Shown piece after piece: positions 38,771 through 51,277 of a stretch of DNA of 64,000 nucleotides. This stretch comes from Saccharomyces uvarum (taxonomy: Eukaryota; Ascomycota; Saccharomycetes; Saccharomycetales; Saccharomycetaceae): assembly GCA_947243795.1 (NCBI GenBank), contig OX365936.1, positions 1 to 64,000 on the forward strand. Reading direction: 5' to 3'. Under the pieces are notes generated by a model. That model saw nothing but the letters and a program-made list of their open reading frames with translations, made no database searches and had not been told where the DNA came from. Numbering within the stretch: position 1 is the stretch's first letter; every line of letters starts with the position of its first letter. The position numbers were made by a program, and so were the translations under genes.

Positions 38771-41700
38771 TTAGTTGGTACATAGTCCAGAATTAATGCC
38801 AAGCTTGCTGCCCAACGAAAATAAATAATTTGTATTGCACGTCTTTATCATTTTATCCTTCGCCTTTTGGTTCATGTTGTCATCGTCCGTTACCAAGACT
38901 GCGAATTCCTTGGTACGGCCTTTGTTTTTATCTATCGTTCTTTCGGTTTGGAAGTTTTGGTTTAGCTTAGCAATAGCATCAATGACAAATTCGTCAACGT
39001 GCGTTTTCCAAGTAATTTGCTCTTCGAATTCTAAGTTTTCCTCAACATGCGTGGCTATATTCCCTGTAAACCTCATAGGAATGATTTTCTTTTCTTCATA
39101 TAATTGCCTAATAGTAATCACAGACCTTGTTGCTGCTTCGACAACATTATCATCTTTTGAGCCTCTCAAGTAACGTAATTCTTGGAATGTAGTTAAACAA
39201 ATGGCAAATTTAAGAATATTGTTCTTGGCCAACTTGAAGATATGCGCGAAATGTCTCAACCATGAAGTGGCGTCAATGACAAAGTAAACCGAACAACTAT
39301 CGTTATCATTGTTGTTTTTCCCAATCGTGAAAACTTTATCGAAAAGAATCTTTGCCCAATGCAAACTCAAATCGTTAGTGGAAGCATTGTATAATGACTC
39401 GCTGCTTACGTCTAGCGTTATACCGTTACCAACGTTGGACCATTGAGTGTAAATAAACGCACTATTAATTCCACCGTTTTTATCAAAACAATGATAATCT
39501 TGTGTCAATCTTGTATAACCAGTATATTCGAAGATACTCTCACCAGAAACAACACTTAATTTTGGTGTCGCTTGCAGGTCTATATTAACGGTTTCGATCA
39601 GTTCGTTTATTTCGATTGTGTCGTATAACTCATCCAGTTCGTTGTTATCATTAAAAGCGTCCTCTTCATATGGATCCAATTTAAACGTTAAATTTTTCAA
39701 AAAATAATCTGGTGAAATGTCGTTTCTACGACAAAACACAGAAGCTTGGAAATTTACTTTTAATCCCAAATCAGGGAACTTCTTGGCAATCCCTTTAAAG
39801 GTTAAGATGGTCCTTATACTACGTATCCAGAATTTCTCGCCAATTTCATCCTTTTTATCAAATACTATACCATCAAGGGGAGAATCAAAAAAAAGATGAT
39901 CTTGAACGCCAGGAATTTCCATCACATCGCATTTTTTAACTGCATCAAACCATAAGCTCCCCCAACACTTCCAAACCTCGGGTAAATTTTCATTTTCATT
40001 AAAATGTTCGATCAAATCGTCTAATTCTAATGAATAGAGTTTTTCTAACTCTCTTTCTAAAAATGGATGTAAATTGTCTAGCATGTAGCACACTAAGACG
40101 TTGGCGAACGTTACCATGGAGTTCCACGGCATCGTTCTTCTTAGAAAATGAATCCAAAATGCAGTTACTTGTTTGGAATTAATGGTCTCCAGCTTTTTCA
40201 GAACCGCAATTATAAAATGTAACCAGGTCAAAAAATGCGGCAAAGCAACCGCTAAAGGCGCATGAAGGAATTTCGTTAATACATGTATACTACATTGTAT
40301 TGACGTCATGTTTATGTAGTTTAAAGAATCCAGCCAGATACAGATATTGGTGGGAATATCATTGAAATTTGAATTTAAAGTATCGATATTTTGAAAGTAG
40401 CTTTCTGAGCTTACCTGGTCATCAAATGGATCTCTGTAATGCGGTATTTCTGTCGCACCATATTTTTTCTTTTCTCTTTTATCCTTTTTTAATTTCAAAT
40501 GTTTGGGTAATTGAAACAGTAATGCAAATGGATTTTTAGGATTCCCAAACCCAATCAATTGTAAAATTTGAGATTCTGCAAATGCTGGTGCATGTCTAAA
40601 ATAATACCGCAGTGACTCTGGGTTTTGGCAAAACATATCCTTAGTACTGAAAACATCATTGCCATTAAAGTCTTTACCAAATTTATCTTTGAAATATAGT
40701 AGCACAACATGTTGTAAGTCCAAATTTTCCAGGAAGCTAGGTAATAACATCACTTCAGTGTGTTTTAAATAATCAATTAATTGAGAATTCCTATGAGCAG
40801 TTTCATTGTTGTTAGTACTGCCAGAACTTCTGTCTATGAATGCAGATTGATAAATGTTTTCAATCAATAATTGTAACGTTTGTTGAGACGGAGTAAAGGG
40901 ATCCTGGCAGAAAACACTTTTGCCCAAGTTTACAAATGCTTCTAAACTGTTCTGTTGAATTGTGGCAATATGATAGTAAAGCTTGCCACACCCATATATG
41001 TATTTCATTGATTCAGTGTACCAATACTCGGCGCTCAATCTCCAATCTATAAACCCTGATGGATACAATGAAATTGCCATTCGAGATAAATCGCCCAGCC
41101 TCTGTCTCCACAGAATAGAATATTTTAGCGGTATATCTTCAAGCATGTTCGAGATGCAGATAAATGCGTATGTGATGAATTGACAACATACTTCAGGATC
41201 CATAAAATTTGAAAAATTCTTTAGTACATCCAAGAAAGTTATTATACCATATACCCATAACCTTTTTTCTATCCTGTAAATGTCCAAAATTTCCTGGCCC
41301 ATAATTAAATCGTTTATCGGTTGTGTGGTTAATAATGCAGTGATGATGAAATTGATGTAATTTTTGATTAATTCTGTGTTTAATTTGTATATTGCCCATA
41401 AGCTTTTCAATTCGGTAGTCTGAGAGGTGGTTAAATAGAGACATCTTTGTTGCAATTCTGTTTCTTGCACTACTATAATTTTATAGATTTCTTGTAATTT
41501 TTTAATGAATGTCTGATTGGGTTGCGCAGAAGGCAACTGTCTTGTCACTGATGGAAGTGCAGTAGCAACAATAGGAGCTGCTCTCGTATCGGACAATGTT
41601 ATCTGGCTCTGCGGTTGGGAATTGGCATAAATACCATTTGGAGTAATCAAGGAATCATCAGCCCTTGTCTGTGGGACATTCTCGTCATGACTGTCCTTAG

Positions 41701-42115
41701 AGAGCACTTCCATATTTCGAGTTATCGCTGTTCTACTTACGTAATAGGGTGATTTGGGTATGTCTATGGCCGAGTTAGAACTGGTGTGAAGTTGCGGGGT
41801 CGTTTCCATGGCCTTTCGAGAAATGCTCGGTCTTCTAGAAATATCTTCGGCTTTGTTTTGCATCAATACTTGACTAGTGGTTATTCCATCTATAAATCCC
41901 TTCCCCACCGGCTCTACTACTCCAGGCACTCTTCTCTTGGCGAATGACGACTCGGGTGTATCATTGTGCGAGGAGGAGCTATGTCGCTTTTGGTGGAGAA
42001 ACGCCGCGGTTGTCGGGCGCATGTCGTTCACTACAGAAGTAGGATTGTTACTGGATCTTGAATAATCGGTCTCATTACTAGGATCATCATTCACCTGCGC
42101 CATTATGTCAACCAT
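38771..42115 (-). CDS. ESL1: Esl1, EST1/SMG-like protein with PIN domain
   Basis: A 1,114-residue protein (YIL151C ortholog), related to Ebs1/Est1 and SMG5/6 and paralogous to Esl2. The N-terminal ~200 residues are disordered. An Est1/14-3-3-like helical repeat region follows ([39 protein letters not shown]-type), with [20 protein letters not shown]. The C-terminal PIN nuclease-like domain starts near residue 948 ([20 protein letters not shown]) and includes [14 protein letters not shown]. It is implicated in RNA and gene regulation in S. cerevisiae. The start ATG at 42115 gives the expected [11 protein letters not shown]. Confidence 0.95.
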   Translation of the reverse strand: MVDIMAQVNDDPSNETDYSRSSNNPTSVVNDMRPTTAAFLHQKRHSSSSHNDTPESSFAKRRVPGVVEPVGKGFIDGITTSQVLMQNKAEDISRRPSISRKAMETTPQLHTSSNSAIDIPKSPYYVSRTAITRNMEVLSKDSHDENVPQTRADDSLITPNGIYANSQPQSQITLSDTRAAPIVATALPSVTRQLPSAQPNQTFIKKLQEIYKIIVVQETELQQRCLYLTTSQTTELKSLWAIYKLNTELIKNYINFIITALLTTQPINDLIMGQEILDIYRIEKRLWVYGIITFLDVLKNFSNFMDPEVCCQFITYAFICISNMLEDIPLKYSILWRQRLGDLSRMAISLYPSGFIDWRLSAEYWYTESMKYIYGCGKLYYHIATIQQNSLEAFVNLGKSVFCQDPFTPSQQTLQLLIENIYQSAFIDRSSGSTNNNETAHRNSQLIDYLKHTEVMLLPSFLENLDLQHVVLLYFKDKFGKDFNGNDVFSTKDMFCQNPESLRYYFRHAPAFAESQILQLIGFGNPKNPFALLFQLPKHLKLKKDKREKKKYGATEIPHYRDPFDDQVSSESYFQNIDTLNSNFNDIPTNICIWLDSLNYINMTSIQCSIHVLTKFLHAPLAVALPHFLTWLHFIIAVLKKLETINSKQVTAFWIHFLRRTMPWNSMVTFANVLVCYMLDNLHPFLERELEKLYSLELDDLIEHFNENENLPEVWKCWGSLWFDAVKKCDVMEIPGVQDHLFFDSPLDGIVFDKKDEIGEKFWIRSIRTILTFKGIAKKFPDLGLKVNFQASVFCRRNDISPDYFLKNLTFKLDPYEEDAFNDNNELDELYDTIEINELIETVNIDLQATPKLSVVSGESIFEYTGYTRLTQDYHCFDKNGGINSAFIYTQWSNVGNGITLDVSSESLYNASTNDLSLHWAKILFDKVFTIGKNNNDNDSCSVYFVIDATSWLRHFAHIFKLAKNNILKFAICLTTFQELRYLRGSKDDNVVEAATRSVITIRQLYEEKKIIPMRFTGNIATHVEENLEFEEQITWKTHVDEFVIDAIAKLNQNFQTERTIDKNKGRTKEFAVLVTDDDNMNQKAKDKMIKTCNTNYLFSLGSKLGINSGLCTN

Positions 42116-42436
42116 ATCAGGCGAAATCCGTCGTTTTCTTATGTATCGAACCTAAAAACAGCGTCAGTAATACTGCCAAAGCACGGCCAAAAACGATTTT
42201 GAGGTGAAGCAAACAGTGTAAAACGAAGGATGCGCCCAAGTGGGAAGTATGTACGAAGCCCTTTAGTGATCACAAGATGCCCTCCTTTGCTCTCTTTTCC
42301 CTTTAAGGATTGATTCCCCCATATTGCAACCAAAATAACTCAATTTTTCATTTGAATTTTTCAATCATTACCCGCGCCCCCCCGCGCCTACCAAAAGTAA
42401 TACCATTTATGGGGTCATGAAGGCATTATCTGTTAT
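42116..42436. other. ESL1 promoter / MCM10 3' region
   Basis: ESL1 and MCM10 read in the same direction, and this 321-bp gap has no gene. It contains short C runs (CCCGCGCCCCCCCGCGCC, ~42371) and a T-rich tract. Confidence 0.5.
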
Positions 42437-44146
42437 TTATACAATTTCAAGATCACTTCCGCTAGCATCCGAAGCTCCTTCAGTTTCCTTGGATCCAAAG
42501 TGCCTTTGCCAGACTTCTTCACGGTGGCTTCTTTTTTTGAACCATTCGTTCTTTGAGGGTGCCAGGATGACCTTCTCCTTCTTGTACTGTAAGAGATCGT
42601 TGATAACCGTTTTCTTCCCATTGACGCGGCTGTTCTTGGACTCTCCTCCAGGGACAGAGGACTTAAGCACTTTGGAAATTTTCCCATGGGTCGGATCGAA
42701 TCCCAGACGTTGAATTAGTCCCGTTTGGAGAGCACTCTCTGTGGTCTGCTTCATTTTTTGTTTCTCTCCTTCGCTTTTATCCTCTAGTCCGCTTGACTCC
42801 TTCCTTCTCATGATTTTGCCTAGTTCACGGCTTAGTGCTGTGGATTTCTTGGTATCAATAATCTTTCTTCTTTTACTATCCAAGTTTGCGAGCATATCTG
42901 GATTCTGAAACTTTTCATCAAAAAATGCCTTGGCAGAATTACTATTGGTAAAGTTGTGAGAGTTCTTTTTAACTCTTTCCTCTTCTTCAGAAAGACCTTT
43001 ACGGGTACTTCTGACTATATTGAATTGATTTTCTCCTTTCGCTCTGTATAAACTAGGTTGAGAATCTACTTTGGTTGGCGCACCCAAGGCGTACCCCCCA
43101 TTTAGTTCAATTCTCTTAGCACCAGTCCCTCTAAATTGCACCTCTCTATGATAGTCACAGCACATGTGAAGATTCATATTTATAGGAGATCCACAGTTCT
43201 TATGCGTCTTTTTATTCACGATGGGACACCATCCTAAATCCCTGCTGGAGCCTATTTCCAAGATACACTTGAAATCGTGGCTGATTCGGAGGTTAAAGGA
43301 CTTGACGAAGTTCCCACGACCCGAGGGTCTCCACGGCAGTACTTCAGGGTTTAATATTGCTATCACATCACCCAGACGAAGATTGTAGTATCTCTCAACA
43401 CCCTTTTTCCCGAAAATATATATATCTAGTGCATGTTGGAAATCTGTTATTGTGAACATGAAAAATTTGACCGGTTTCTCAGAAGATGTAAATTTGATGT
43501 CTGATTTATGACTGATCAGGCCGACTGTGGCCCAATTGGCGTAGTCAGGTTCTTGGAATTTAGGTGGACGAATTTTAGCAAAAAGTTTGTTCAGTCGAAG
43601 AATCTTAATCTCATGTAAAGCCCGTTTCAAATCTTCTTCGGGTATGTATCTTTTCTTGACCCAAAGGTTTGAAAAACTTTCTAACTCGTTGGTAATTATT
43701 GGTTTGTATTCTTTGTTATCAGTACCAAACGTATGTACCCTCGCGTTCATCATGCCTTCATATTTGGCAATCTGCTTTTCCTCATTTCTCTTTGCATTCT
43801 GAAATTTTTGCATAAAATATGTGGTTGTATTACTCGGTGGTTCTTGTGATTGCTGAGACAGCATTACTTCGTTGACATTGGAAGCTACAGGCCTCATGGC
43901 CTGTTTCGAGGCGTCCTGGGATCGCTTAACTATACGTTTCTTAGCCGGAGATTGCGGTACTTCAATAGCCTCAAAGTTGGGATCTTCCAGTTTTTTAAAA
44001 TCTTGCTTCTTCTTCAATCGCTCCATTAAGGCTTGCTTCTTTCGTTCCATGAATTCAAGTTCCCTAGCGATGGCCTGTTCGTCTTCCTCATCTGATGTGA
44101 CGTTGTTATACGGATCAACCGCTAAAATCTCACGTGGATCGTCCAT
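42437..44146 (-). CDS. MCM10: Replication protein Mcm10
   Basis: A 569-residue essential replication factor that binds ssDNA, dsDNA, the CMG helicase and polymerase alpha, and activates origins. The N-terminus is coiled-coil-like (AIARELEFMERKKQALMERL). The OB fold (~170-300) has WATVGLISHKSDIKFTSS and LRLGDVIAILNPEVLPWRP. The CCCH zinc finger (~305-331) is CPIVNKKTHKNCGSP...CCDYH, followed by AKRIELNGGYALGAPTKVDS and a basic C-terminus. The start is placed at 44146 (MDDPREILAVDPYNN, matching S. cerevisiae). The frame upstream to 44170 begins only with TTG. Confidence 0.97.
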   Translation of the reverse strand: MDDPREILAVDPYNNVTSDEEDEQAIARELEFMERKKQALMERLKKKQDFKKLEDPNFEAIEVPQSPAKKRIVKRSQDASKQAMRPVASNVNEVMLSQQSQEPPSNTTTYFMQKFQNAKRNEEKQIAKYEGMMNARVHTFGTDNKEYKPIITNELESFSNLWVKKRYIPEEDLKRALHEIKILRLNKLFAKIRPPKFQEPDYANWATVGLISHKSDIKFTSSEKPVKFFMFTITDFQHALDIYIFGKKGVERYYNLRLGDVIAILNPEVLPWRPSGRGNFVKSFNLRISHDFKCILEIGSSRDLGWCPIVNKKTHKNCGSPINMNLHMCCDYHREVQFRGTGAKRIELNGGYALGAPTKVDSQPSLYRAKGENQFNIVRSTRKGLSEEEERVKKNSHNFTNSNSAKAFFDEKFQNPDMLANLDSKRRKIIDTKKSTALSRELGKIMRRKESSGLEDKSEGEKQKMKQTTESALQTGLIQRLGFDPTHGKISKVLKSSVPGGESKNSRVNGKKTVINDLLQYKKEKVILAPSKNEWFKKRSHREEVWQRHFGSKETEGASDASGSDLEIV

Positions 44147-44495
44147 TCTTCTACCTACCGAGTTGCTCAATTCGTGCCGAACGTTAAGCTTTTAGTTTAC
44201 CAAGGCAAGTTACCTTTATAAACGATTGCTTTTTAAGTTGATACTTTTTTCAGTACTAAATAAGGCGTTGTGTTGCGCATTACAAGAATTTCACAAATAA
44301 GAGGGAAAATGCCAAACAGTTCGAAAAGCATTGTATAGGTCCCTTTTTATATTTATGTGTAAGTTTCGTAAGCTTGTTCCGGTTGCAGGTGAATGTCACT
44401 AGTGTTTATACATATATGTATAAATAGAGACGTATATATATATATATACGTATATACGAGTCATATTAACTACAGTTCAATCGGTTCTCGAAAAC
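44147..44495. other. MCM10 promoter / MLP2 3' region
   Basis: A 349-bp gap between two minus-strand genes. It contains an alternating (TA)n/ACGTATA tract at about 44,430-44,456. No ACGCGT MCB element is visible. Confidence 0.5.
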
Positions 44496-47400
44496 TTAGT
44501 TATTGTCTGAGCTTTCCTTTACCTTTTTGGAATCGGTATCAGAGGACACTTCGCCCTCGATTGGTCGTTTTAATGAATTGTTTCCAATTTCTATTATTTT
44601 TGCCTCATTAGTGCCGGCGTCATTCAGGCTCGGTGTTTTGAAAGTATCAACTGTTGCATCAACTGCAAAAGCAGGTTTAATGTTAAATGCCGGTGTGACA
44701 CCTGTGTTAAAACTGGTGGCGGCAGGAGTAAATGGATTTTGAAAGCTTTGGAAAGACGATATGTTAGAAGGGAATAAAGGCTTTCCAAAATTAAAAGCTG
44801 AAGGAGCCTTGTTTTCAGCTGCTATACTATCTGGGATATCATTTTCTTTATTCGAACTAGTTGGGCGACTGTCAATAGAAATAACACCATTTTTAGTGTT
44901 CTTTAGCTGTTCTTGTAGTATGAATTTTTTCTGTCTTATCAAATTGGTAACAACAGAAGGCTTTTCAGAATTTCCCTTCGAGGGGCTGTTCCATAGCTCG
45001 TCTTCAGCATTTACTTCGTTTTCTTTTTTGTCGCTAGACAATGTGAAGCTACCTGAATTTTCTTTCAACTTCCTTTGGAACTCTTGCTCCAATTCTTCCT
45101 TACGCTTGCTAATGATTTTTTGAATTCTTTCTTCGCTTGGTAACCTGATTCTTTTCTTTAAATTCTCTTCGGCGTCTTTAATTCTTCTCATCGTTTCTTC
45201 TTCATATTGCTTGAGCCACTGTTTCTTCAGCTCCTCCATATTTTCGCCATTCTCTATCGTTGCTCCCGTGTTTTTCCCCGTAGCTTCTTCTAGTTTCCTT
45301 TCAAATTCAGTTGTCTTTTCTTCAATGATTTTGTTCTTCTCTACCTCCATGATTTCTTTCATTTTCTCAATTGTGTCAGAAGAGTCACTGGTTTCTTTAA
45401 AAACTTGAAGTTCCCGCTTAAGTAATTCAATTTCTTCGATTAATGGTTTGGAAGTATTTTCTTCTTGATCCTTTGAAACCCTTTCTGCTTGTACTACATG
45501 ATTTTTCAGTTTTGCTTCCAGTTCAAGGACTTTGGATTCTTCACCATGTAAACTCTCTTCTAATTCATTTTTCATATCTTTTAATTCATCAAGTTCATTA
45601 GTTAAGGCAGTTTGTTGCTTCTTGGAGGCGTCCAACTTTTCATGCGCTTGTTTCTTTAGCCTATTAAATTTATCATTCAAGTCAGTATTTGTATTCTGGG
45701 CGTTTAAAAGTTTAGCCTTCAAGTCGCTAATCACATTAAACAGTTTTTCAGTTTCTTCTTTGTGTGTCTCTTTTTGTTGTTGAGATAAGCTGTCATACCT
45801 CTGTTTCCATTGTTCAATTTCACTTCCATAGACTAAGACCTTATTAGCATTAACAGAAACTTGCTCTTTCGTCTGAACAAGGACACCCTGTAATTGGGAT
45901 ATTTCATATTGCAAGCTAGTGTACTCTTTGTAAATTGCTTCATTTTTTTCTGTAACTTTCTTAAGGCTCTTTTGCAAAATGGCGTTGTTTTCCTTTAGAA
46001 TGTTAACTTGAGCAATTTCTTTCATAATATCCTCAAACTCATCAATAATGTCTGTAGAACATTGGACATCCTTCCGCGACACGGGGCCAATTTGCTGCAT
46101 ATCATTTACGCTCTTTTCTAGGTTGGCATTTTTTTGTTTTACAAGTGCTAAATCTCTCTTACAGGTAGTTAGTTTTGTTTCTAGAGTATTCCTTTCATGA
46201 CGCAAACTCGAAAATAATGAAACTAGCTTTAAATAATCCTTATCACCGTTACTTTCGCCAGTACCATCATCGATTTTTTCGACCAACGCTGAATTTTCAA
46301 CACGTAAGGATTCTGTTTGTTCTATATTGGATATCAATTCTCTTTCATAATCAGCCTTCTCTTCCATCCACTTCCTTTCGTGTTTATCTAGCAATTCTTG
46401 AGTGCTATGCAATGACGATTTAGTTTTTTTCAGCTCCGTTTGGTAATCGATCACCTCGTTTTCAAGACGCAAAACTAATGCTGATAAGTCTTTATTTGCC
46501 TTTAGTTTTGATTGAATTTGAGATGCATCTTCTTCTTGATGCAACTGGACAATTGTTGTCATTTTATCGATTTTTTTATTCATTGCTTGGATTTTTTGTG
46601 TTTGATTGCTTAGCTTTTCCGATTGTTGAACAAGCCGTAAAGCACCTTCTTTTAGTTTAGGTTGCAATCCTCTAATTCCATCAAGTTCTTTGCGTAGAAA
46701 GGATAATTCTTCTTCCTTTGCATTATTTTCTTTATCGAGCGATTGAGTCTTGACTTTTAATTCTTCTTTTGTTTTCGTTAGTTGGTCGTTCAATTCTTTG
46801 AGTGCATTTTCGTCTGTTGAGATGATTTCCTCGTAAGTTTCAATCTGTGAATGAGCATCCTTCAATTCAATCTGAGTTCGTTCCAATTCTTTTTTTAAAG
46901 CCGTTTCTAGTGTATTGGCATCACTAACGTTATTCAGGAATTTATACTGGGCCTTGGTCTTTTGTAATTCATTCTCAAGGTCCTTCATTTCTAATGACAG
47001 TTTTCTGATTGTTGTTTTCTTTTCAGATAAATCTGATGAGAAGGACTTCATATTTTTTTCTGTGTCATCAATGGTATTTTGAGCCCATTTAAGCTGTGAG
47101 TTTTTGGAGGTTTGTAGTTTTTCTATTTCTTGCACCTTTGAGTGCAATCTATTATTTAGCTCTTCACAGAGTTTTTCCAGTTCCTTTATTTTTGTATTAT
47201 ATTGAACTTGTTTGGAGTCAGATTTGAGTTTTTGTTCATCATGACTTGTTTCTGATTCAGTGAGCTTCATTTGTAATTGCATTTTTTCTTTACAGCATCT
47301 TTCCAAATCCCTAGTTAAAGATTCCTTCATACATCTTAGGTCAGTAGTCTTTTTCGTTAGATTAGATATTTCGCGCGTTAAAGATTCGATTTTGTTTTTA

Positions 47401-49529
47401 TACTGTGACAACTTAGTTTCCTCGTTACCTATGCTGCCATGTATGTTTGATGGTGCGCTCGATCTTTGTTTCTCCAATTCAGTTTTCAAGTCATCTATTC
47501 TTGTCTGTAAAAGATTCTCCTTTTCAATCGCTAAGATCTTAAAATTTGAAAACTCTAGTAGTGCTATTTGTCCATCGGATTGTGATTTTTTACAGGTTAA
47601 TAGCTCTTTATTTAACTTTTGAACAACAGCGGAGTTTTCTACTTTTGTAAGTGAAAGCTCTGCTTCAAGTTCTTTAATTCTCTTCAAATGGGCTACTTCT
47701 ATTTTGTTGGCAGTGTCTGCATGGACCTTATTACCATTAGCTGAGGTTAATAATTTGTAAGAGTCTCGTTCTCTTGATAAAATATTTATACGTGATTTCA
47801 ATGTTGAGTTTACATGCTCCAGCTCAATTATTGCGTCCTTTGCTTCTTTGATGGTTCGATTTTCTAATTTGGCTAGACTTTTATCTTGTTTTCCCTCATA
47901 ATTCTCTAATTTATCAGCCAAAACACGAACGCAATGTAAGAGTTCCATGTTTTTTTCTTGAAGCTCATTAGTATCATTGAATTCGACTAACCTTTCAGTA
48001 ATAATGGTCTGTGAATCCTTCTCGTTTGGTACATCTCCAGATTCTAATAGTTTTTTCAATGATATGAGTTCGCCGTTCGATAATGGTGATGCCGTTTTCT
48101 GGACAGCAGATATATTCAAAAGTAGGAGTTTCACTTGACGGGCCAAATCTAGGCGTTGTTTCACCAGCGAATGCATATTTGCCTCGCAATTGTTAATTTT
48201 TTGTCTTAATGAGGTTAGTTCCTTTTCATCCTTCCGTTTGGCAAGAGATATCGTTTCTAAAAGATCCGTGGAATTTTTTAGTTCATGTTCCAATAATTCT
48301 GTTCTCTCTTTAAATGAGATCAGTTCTGGGGCTTTGCGTTCTAATTCCTTGATAAAACTGTCCATTTGGTTCTGTAACTGAAATTTTTGATTTCTTTCCT
48401 TTATTAATTGTCTTTTTAGAGCTTCGATATCAGAAAATAGCCTACTTGCGGAGGGGTCAGCACTATGTGTATAATCAAAAGCGGCTTCATCTTCTTCAAT
48501 GCAATCTGCAAGTATATTCTGTAACCGCTGGCATTCATCTTTTGACTTTTCTAGCTGCAATTTCGTATCTATTAACTCATCTATCACATTGGCATGTTCA
48601 GGATTTTTGCAAGGATCATCGTTGTCCTTTTCCCTTGCCCTCAAGGAGTAACTTCTTTCAAACGAGGTCAATTGCGAACGGAGCAAATCGTTCATATTCT
48701 TCTGTAAAGTCATTTCTTTGGAGAATTCCGCTTTTTCTATATTTACGGTATCTTTTAGGTTCTTAATCTCCAATATTTTCTCTCCCATTGAATGCGATAA
48801 TTGTTTATTTTGGGCTAATAAAAACTGATTGTTGGTGGAAACACATTCATAGTCGTTTTGAGTTCGGTTTAATTTTTCTTCGAGATTTTGTACAAGGGAT
48901 GTTTTTGTAACTTCATCAACTAGTGTTTTCTCATCACGAGATGACAATTGCTCTTCTATCCACTTTTTATTATGCAGTATTAGTTCCTTTTCCTGTGATA
49001 CGGTATCATATTTCAACTTCAATGATAGAGTATTAGATTTGCATGTTTGTAATATGTTTTCCATCTCCAACAGCTTTCTTCGTAGTAGCTTATTTTCATG
49101 GCCTAAAGCATTCCTTTCTGGATCATCATTTTGATGTTCAGCCTGCAAAACTGCGGCTTCTTCTTTCACACCTCTTTCATCATCTAATTTTTTATTAGTG
49201 TCTTTGCTGGCATTCAATTGCTTGTTCAACGCATCAATTTTCCGCGCACATTTTGAACGTTCATTTTTTAATAGGTTACGCAAACGATTCAATTCTTTGT
49301 TGGATACATTTTTTTCCTCAGACAACTTACCCAGTAATTCGTTAAGTTTAGAAATCCTTGTATAGTACTGCGATTTGATCTCATCAATCAAAACATTGAG
49401 CCTTGTCACTTCTTCTTCCGAACGTTCAAATTTGTCTATTCTCTTGCATAGAGTCTTTAAAATTGAATAGTTCACGCCTTGAAGCGATTCGGATGGCACA
49501 TGCAGATATTCTGATATTTTGTCCTCCAT
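44496..49529 (-). CDS. MLP2: Nuclear basket protein Mlp2 (Tpr-like)
   Basis: A 1,677-residue protein made almost entirely of heptad coiled coil from ~residue 30 to ~1450. It forms the nuclear-pore basket with Mlp1, and is linked to telomere tethering, mRNA surveillance and spindle pole body function. The C-terminal ~200 residues are low in coiled coil. They carry basic stretches (EENLKKRIRLPSEERIQKI) and a few Phe-Gly-like motifs (FNFGKPLFPS). The start at 49529 (MEDKISEYLHVP) matches S. cerevisiae. A frame one codon longer would start at GTG. Among the window's core genes it is the most diverged, as expected for a coiled coil. Confidence 0.97.
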   Translation of the reverse strand: MEDKISEYLHVPSESLQGVNYSILKTLCKRIDKFERSEEEVTRLNVLIDEIKSQYYTRISKLNELLGKLSEEKNVSNKELNRLRNLLKNERSKCARKIDALNKQLNASKDTNKKLDDERGVKEEAAVLQAEHQNDDPERNALGHENKLLRRKLLEMENILQTCKSNTLSLKLKYDTVSQEKELILHNKKWIEEQLSSRDEKTLVDEVTKTSLVQNLEEKLNRTQNDYECVSTNNQFLLAQNKQLSHSMGEKILEIKNLKDTVNIEKAEFSKEMTLQKNMNDLLRSQLTSFERSYSLRAREKDNDDPCKNPEHANVIDELIDTKLQLEKSKDECQRLQNILADCIEEDEAAFDYTHSADPSASRLFSDIEALKRQLIKERNQKFQLQNQMDSFIKELERKAPELISFKERTELLEHELKNSTDLLETISLAKRKDEKELTSLRQKINNCEANMHSLVKQRLDLARQVKLLLLNISAVQKTASPLSNGELISLKKLLESGDVPNEKDSQTIITERLVEFNDTNELQEKNMELLHCVRVLADKLENYEGKQDKSLAKLENRTIKEAKDAIIELEHVNSTLKSRINILSRERDSYKLLTSANGNKVHADTANKIEVAHLKRIKELEAELSLTKVENSAVVQKLNKELLTCKKSQSDGQIALLEFSNFKILAIEKENLLQTRIDDLKTELEKQRSSAPSNIHGSIGNEETKLSQYKNKIESLTREISNLTKKTTDLRCMKESLTRDLERCCKEKMQLQMKLTESETSHDEQKLKSDSKQVQYNTKIKELEKLCEELNNRLHSKVQEIEKLQTSKNSQLKWAQNTIDDTEKNMKSFSSDLSEKKTTIRKLSLEMKDLENELQKTKAQYKFLNNVSDANTLETALKKELERTQIELKDAHSQIETYEEIISTDENALKELNDQLTKTKEELKVKTQSLDKENNAKEEELSFLRKELDGIRGLQPKLKEGALRLVQQSEKLSNQTQKIQAMNKKIDKMTTIVQLHQEEDASQIQSKLKANKDLSALVLRLENEVIDYQTELKKTKSSLHSTQELLDKHERKWMEEKADYERELISNIEQTESLRVENSALVEKIDDGTGESNGDKDYLKLVSLFSSLRHERNTLETKLTTCKRDLALVKQKNANLEKSVNDMQQIGPVSRKDVQCSTDIIDEFEDIMKEIAQVNILKENNAILQKSLKKVTEKNEAIYKEYTSLQYEISQLQGVLVQTKEQVSVNANKVLVYGSEIEQWKQRYDSLSQQQKETHKEETEKLFNVISDLKAKLLNAQNTNTDLNDKFNRLKKQAHEKLDASKKQQTALTNELDELKDMKNELEESLHGEESKVLELEAKLKNHVVQAERVSKDQEENTSKPLIEEIELLKRELQVFKETSDSSDTIEKMKEIMEVEKNKIIEEKTTEFERKLEEATGKNTGATIENGENMEELKKQWLKQYEEETMRRIKDAEENLKKRIRLPSEERIQKIISKRKEELEQEFQRKLKENSGSFTLSSDKKENEVNAEDELWNSPSKGNSEKPSVVTNLIRQKKFILQEQLKNTKNGVISIDSRPTSSNKENDIPDSIAAENKAPSAFNFGKPLFPSNISSFQSFQNPFTPAATSFNTGVTPAFNIKPAFAVDATVDTFKTPSLNDAGTNEAKIIEIGNNSLKRPIEGEVSSDTDSKKVKESSDNN

Positions 49530-49798
49530 CACTCTTTTGAAGAATGTTTGATTTTGCTCAATATATTCTCGCCTTTAACGACCGTCTCCTAGAAAAAAGC
49601 AAGCCCCAATAATCTGCCACTAGATATCACCTTTCTGTTGTTTTCGATTCTCAATCAGCGCTTTCCAATGATTTCCAAACATTGAATATCTCATACATTC
49701 GTACAGTGCCTTTTTCCCTTATATGGCGTGAATTTTTCAAAAACATAGACTACTTCCGGGTTATTAAATTTCTAGAATCCAAAAGTTTAAGCATTTTG

Positions 49799-49825
49799 AA
49801 TCCGTACATTATCTGGTGTATGGGT
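49799..49825. promoter_or_regulatory. Tandem Rap1 sites of RPL40A promoter
   Basis: AATCCGTACATT (49799-49810) fits the HOMOL1-type Rap1 site. GGTGTATGGGT (49815-49825), the complement of ACCCATACACC, fits the RPG-type site. Two close Rap1 sites followed by a T-rich stretch are typical of ribosomal protein promoters and recruit Fhl1-Ifh1. They lie about 340 bp before the RPL40A ATG. Confidence 0.8.
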
Positions 49826-50160
49826 CCTTTTAATTTTTATGCTTTTCAATCGTCTGTTTTCAAATTTCGTTGCGCATGCTTGGAAGGACGCGCAGTCTTC
49901 TTGCGCTTCTGCCTAGAGATAGGCAGAGGACTTTCCCTCTTGGGAGTGGAAACTGGCTGAAGCATTCTATCTCCAGGCAGGCTTTCTTGTTTCTTCCGCC
50001 GGAGGGAAAGGTGGCCTCCCTTCTCTATTCAGTAAGGTAAGCATTGCTTCGGAAGCCGTATCAACAATTTCAGGAATTAAAGGTAGTTGAAGGTCTATTT
50101 CGTTACTGCATATATCATTGTTGATTACTAGGGCAATATTAAGACGACCAAGATTCAAAC

Positions 50161-51020
<860 letters not shown>

Positions 51021-51277
51021 TCGTTTCGCTCAATCATTCTATACAATTATTTACTGTATACTTTAATGTACATCTTCTTTTATCATACCTATTATTAAAA
51101 TCATAATAATACTTATTATAATATGTCAAACATATGTTTGCCATAGTGTTTAAATTTGGGATCTATAAAGTGTTCTCGATAAAGAATATATATACATACA
51201 TTCATAAATATATAAGCAAATGTGTAATGACAATATCATACACTGGTCCATGATTAATATGCTTATTGTTCTATTTG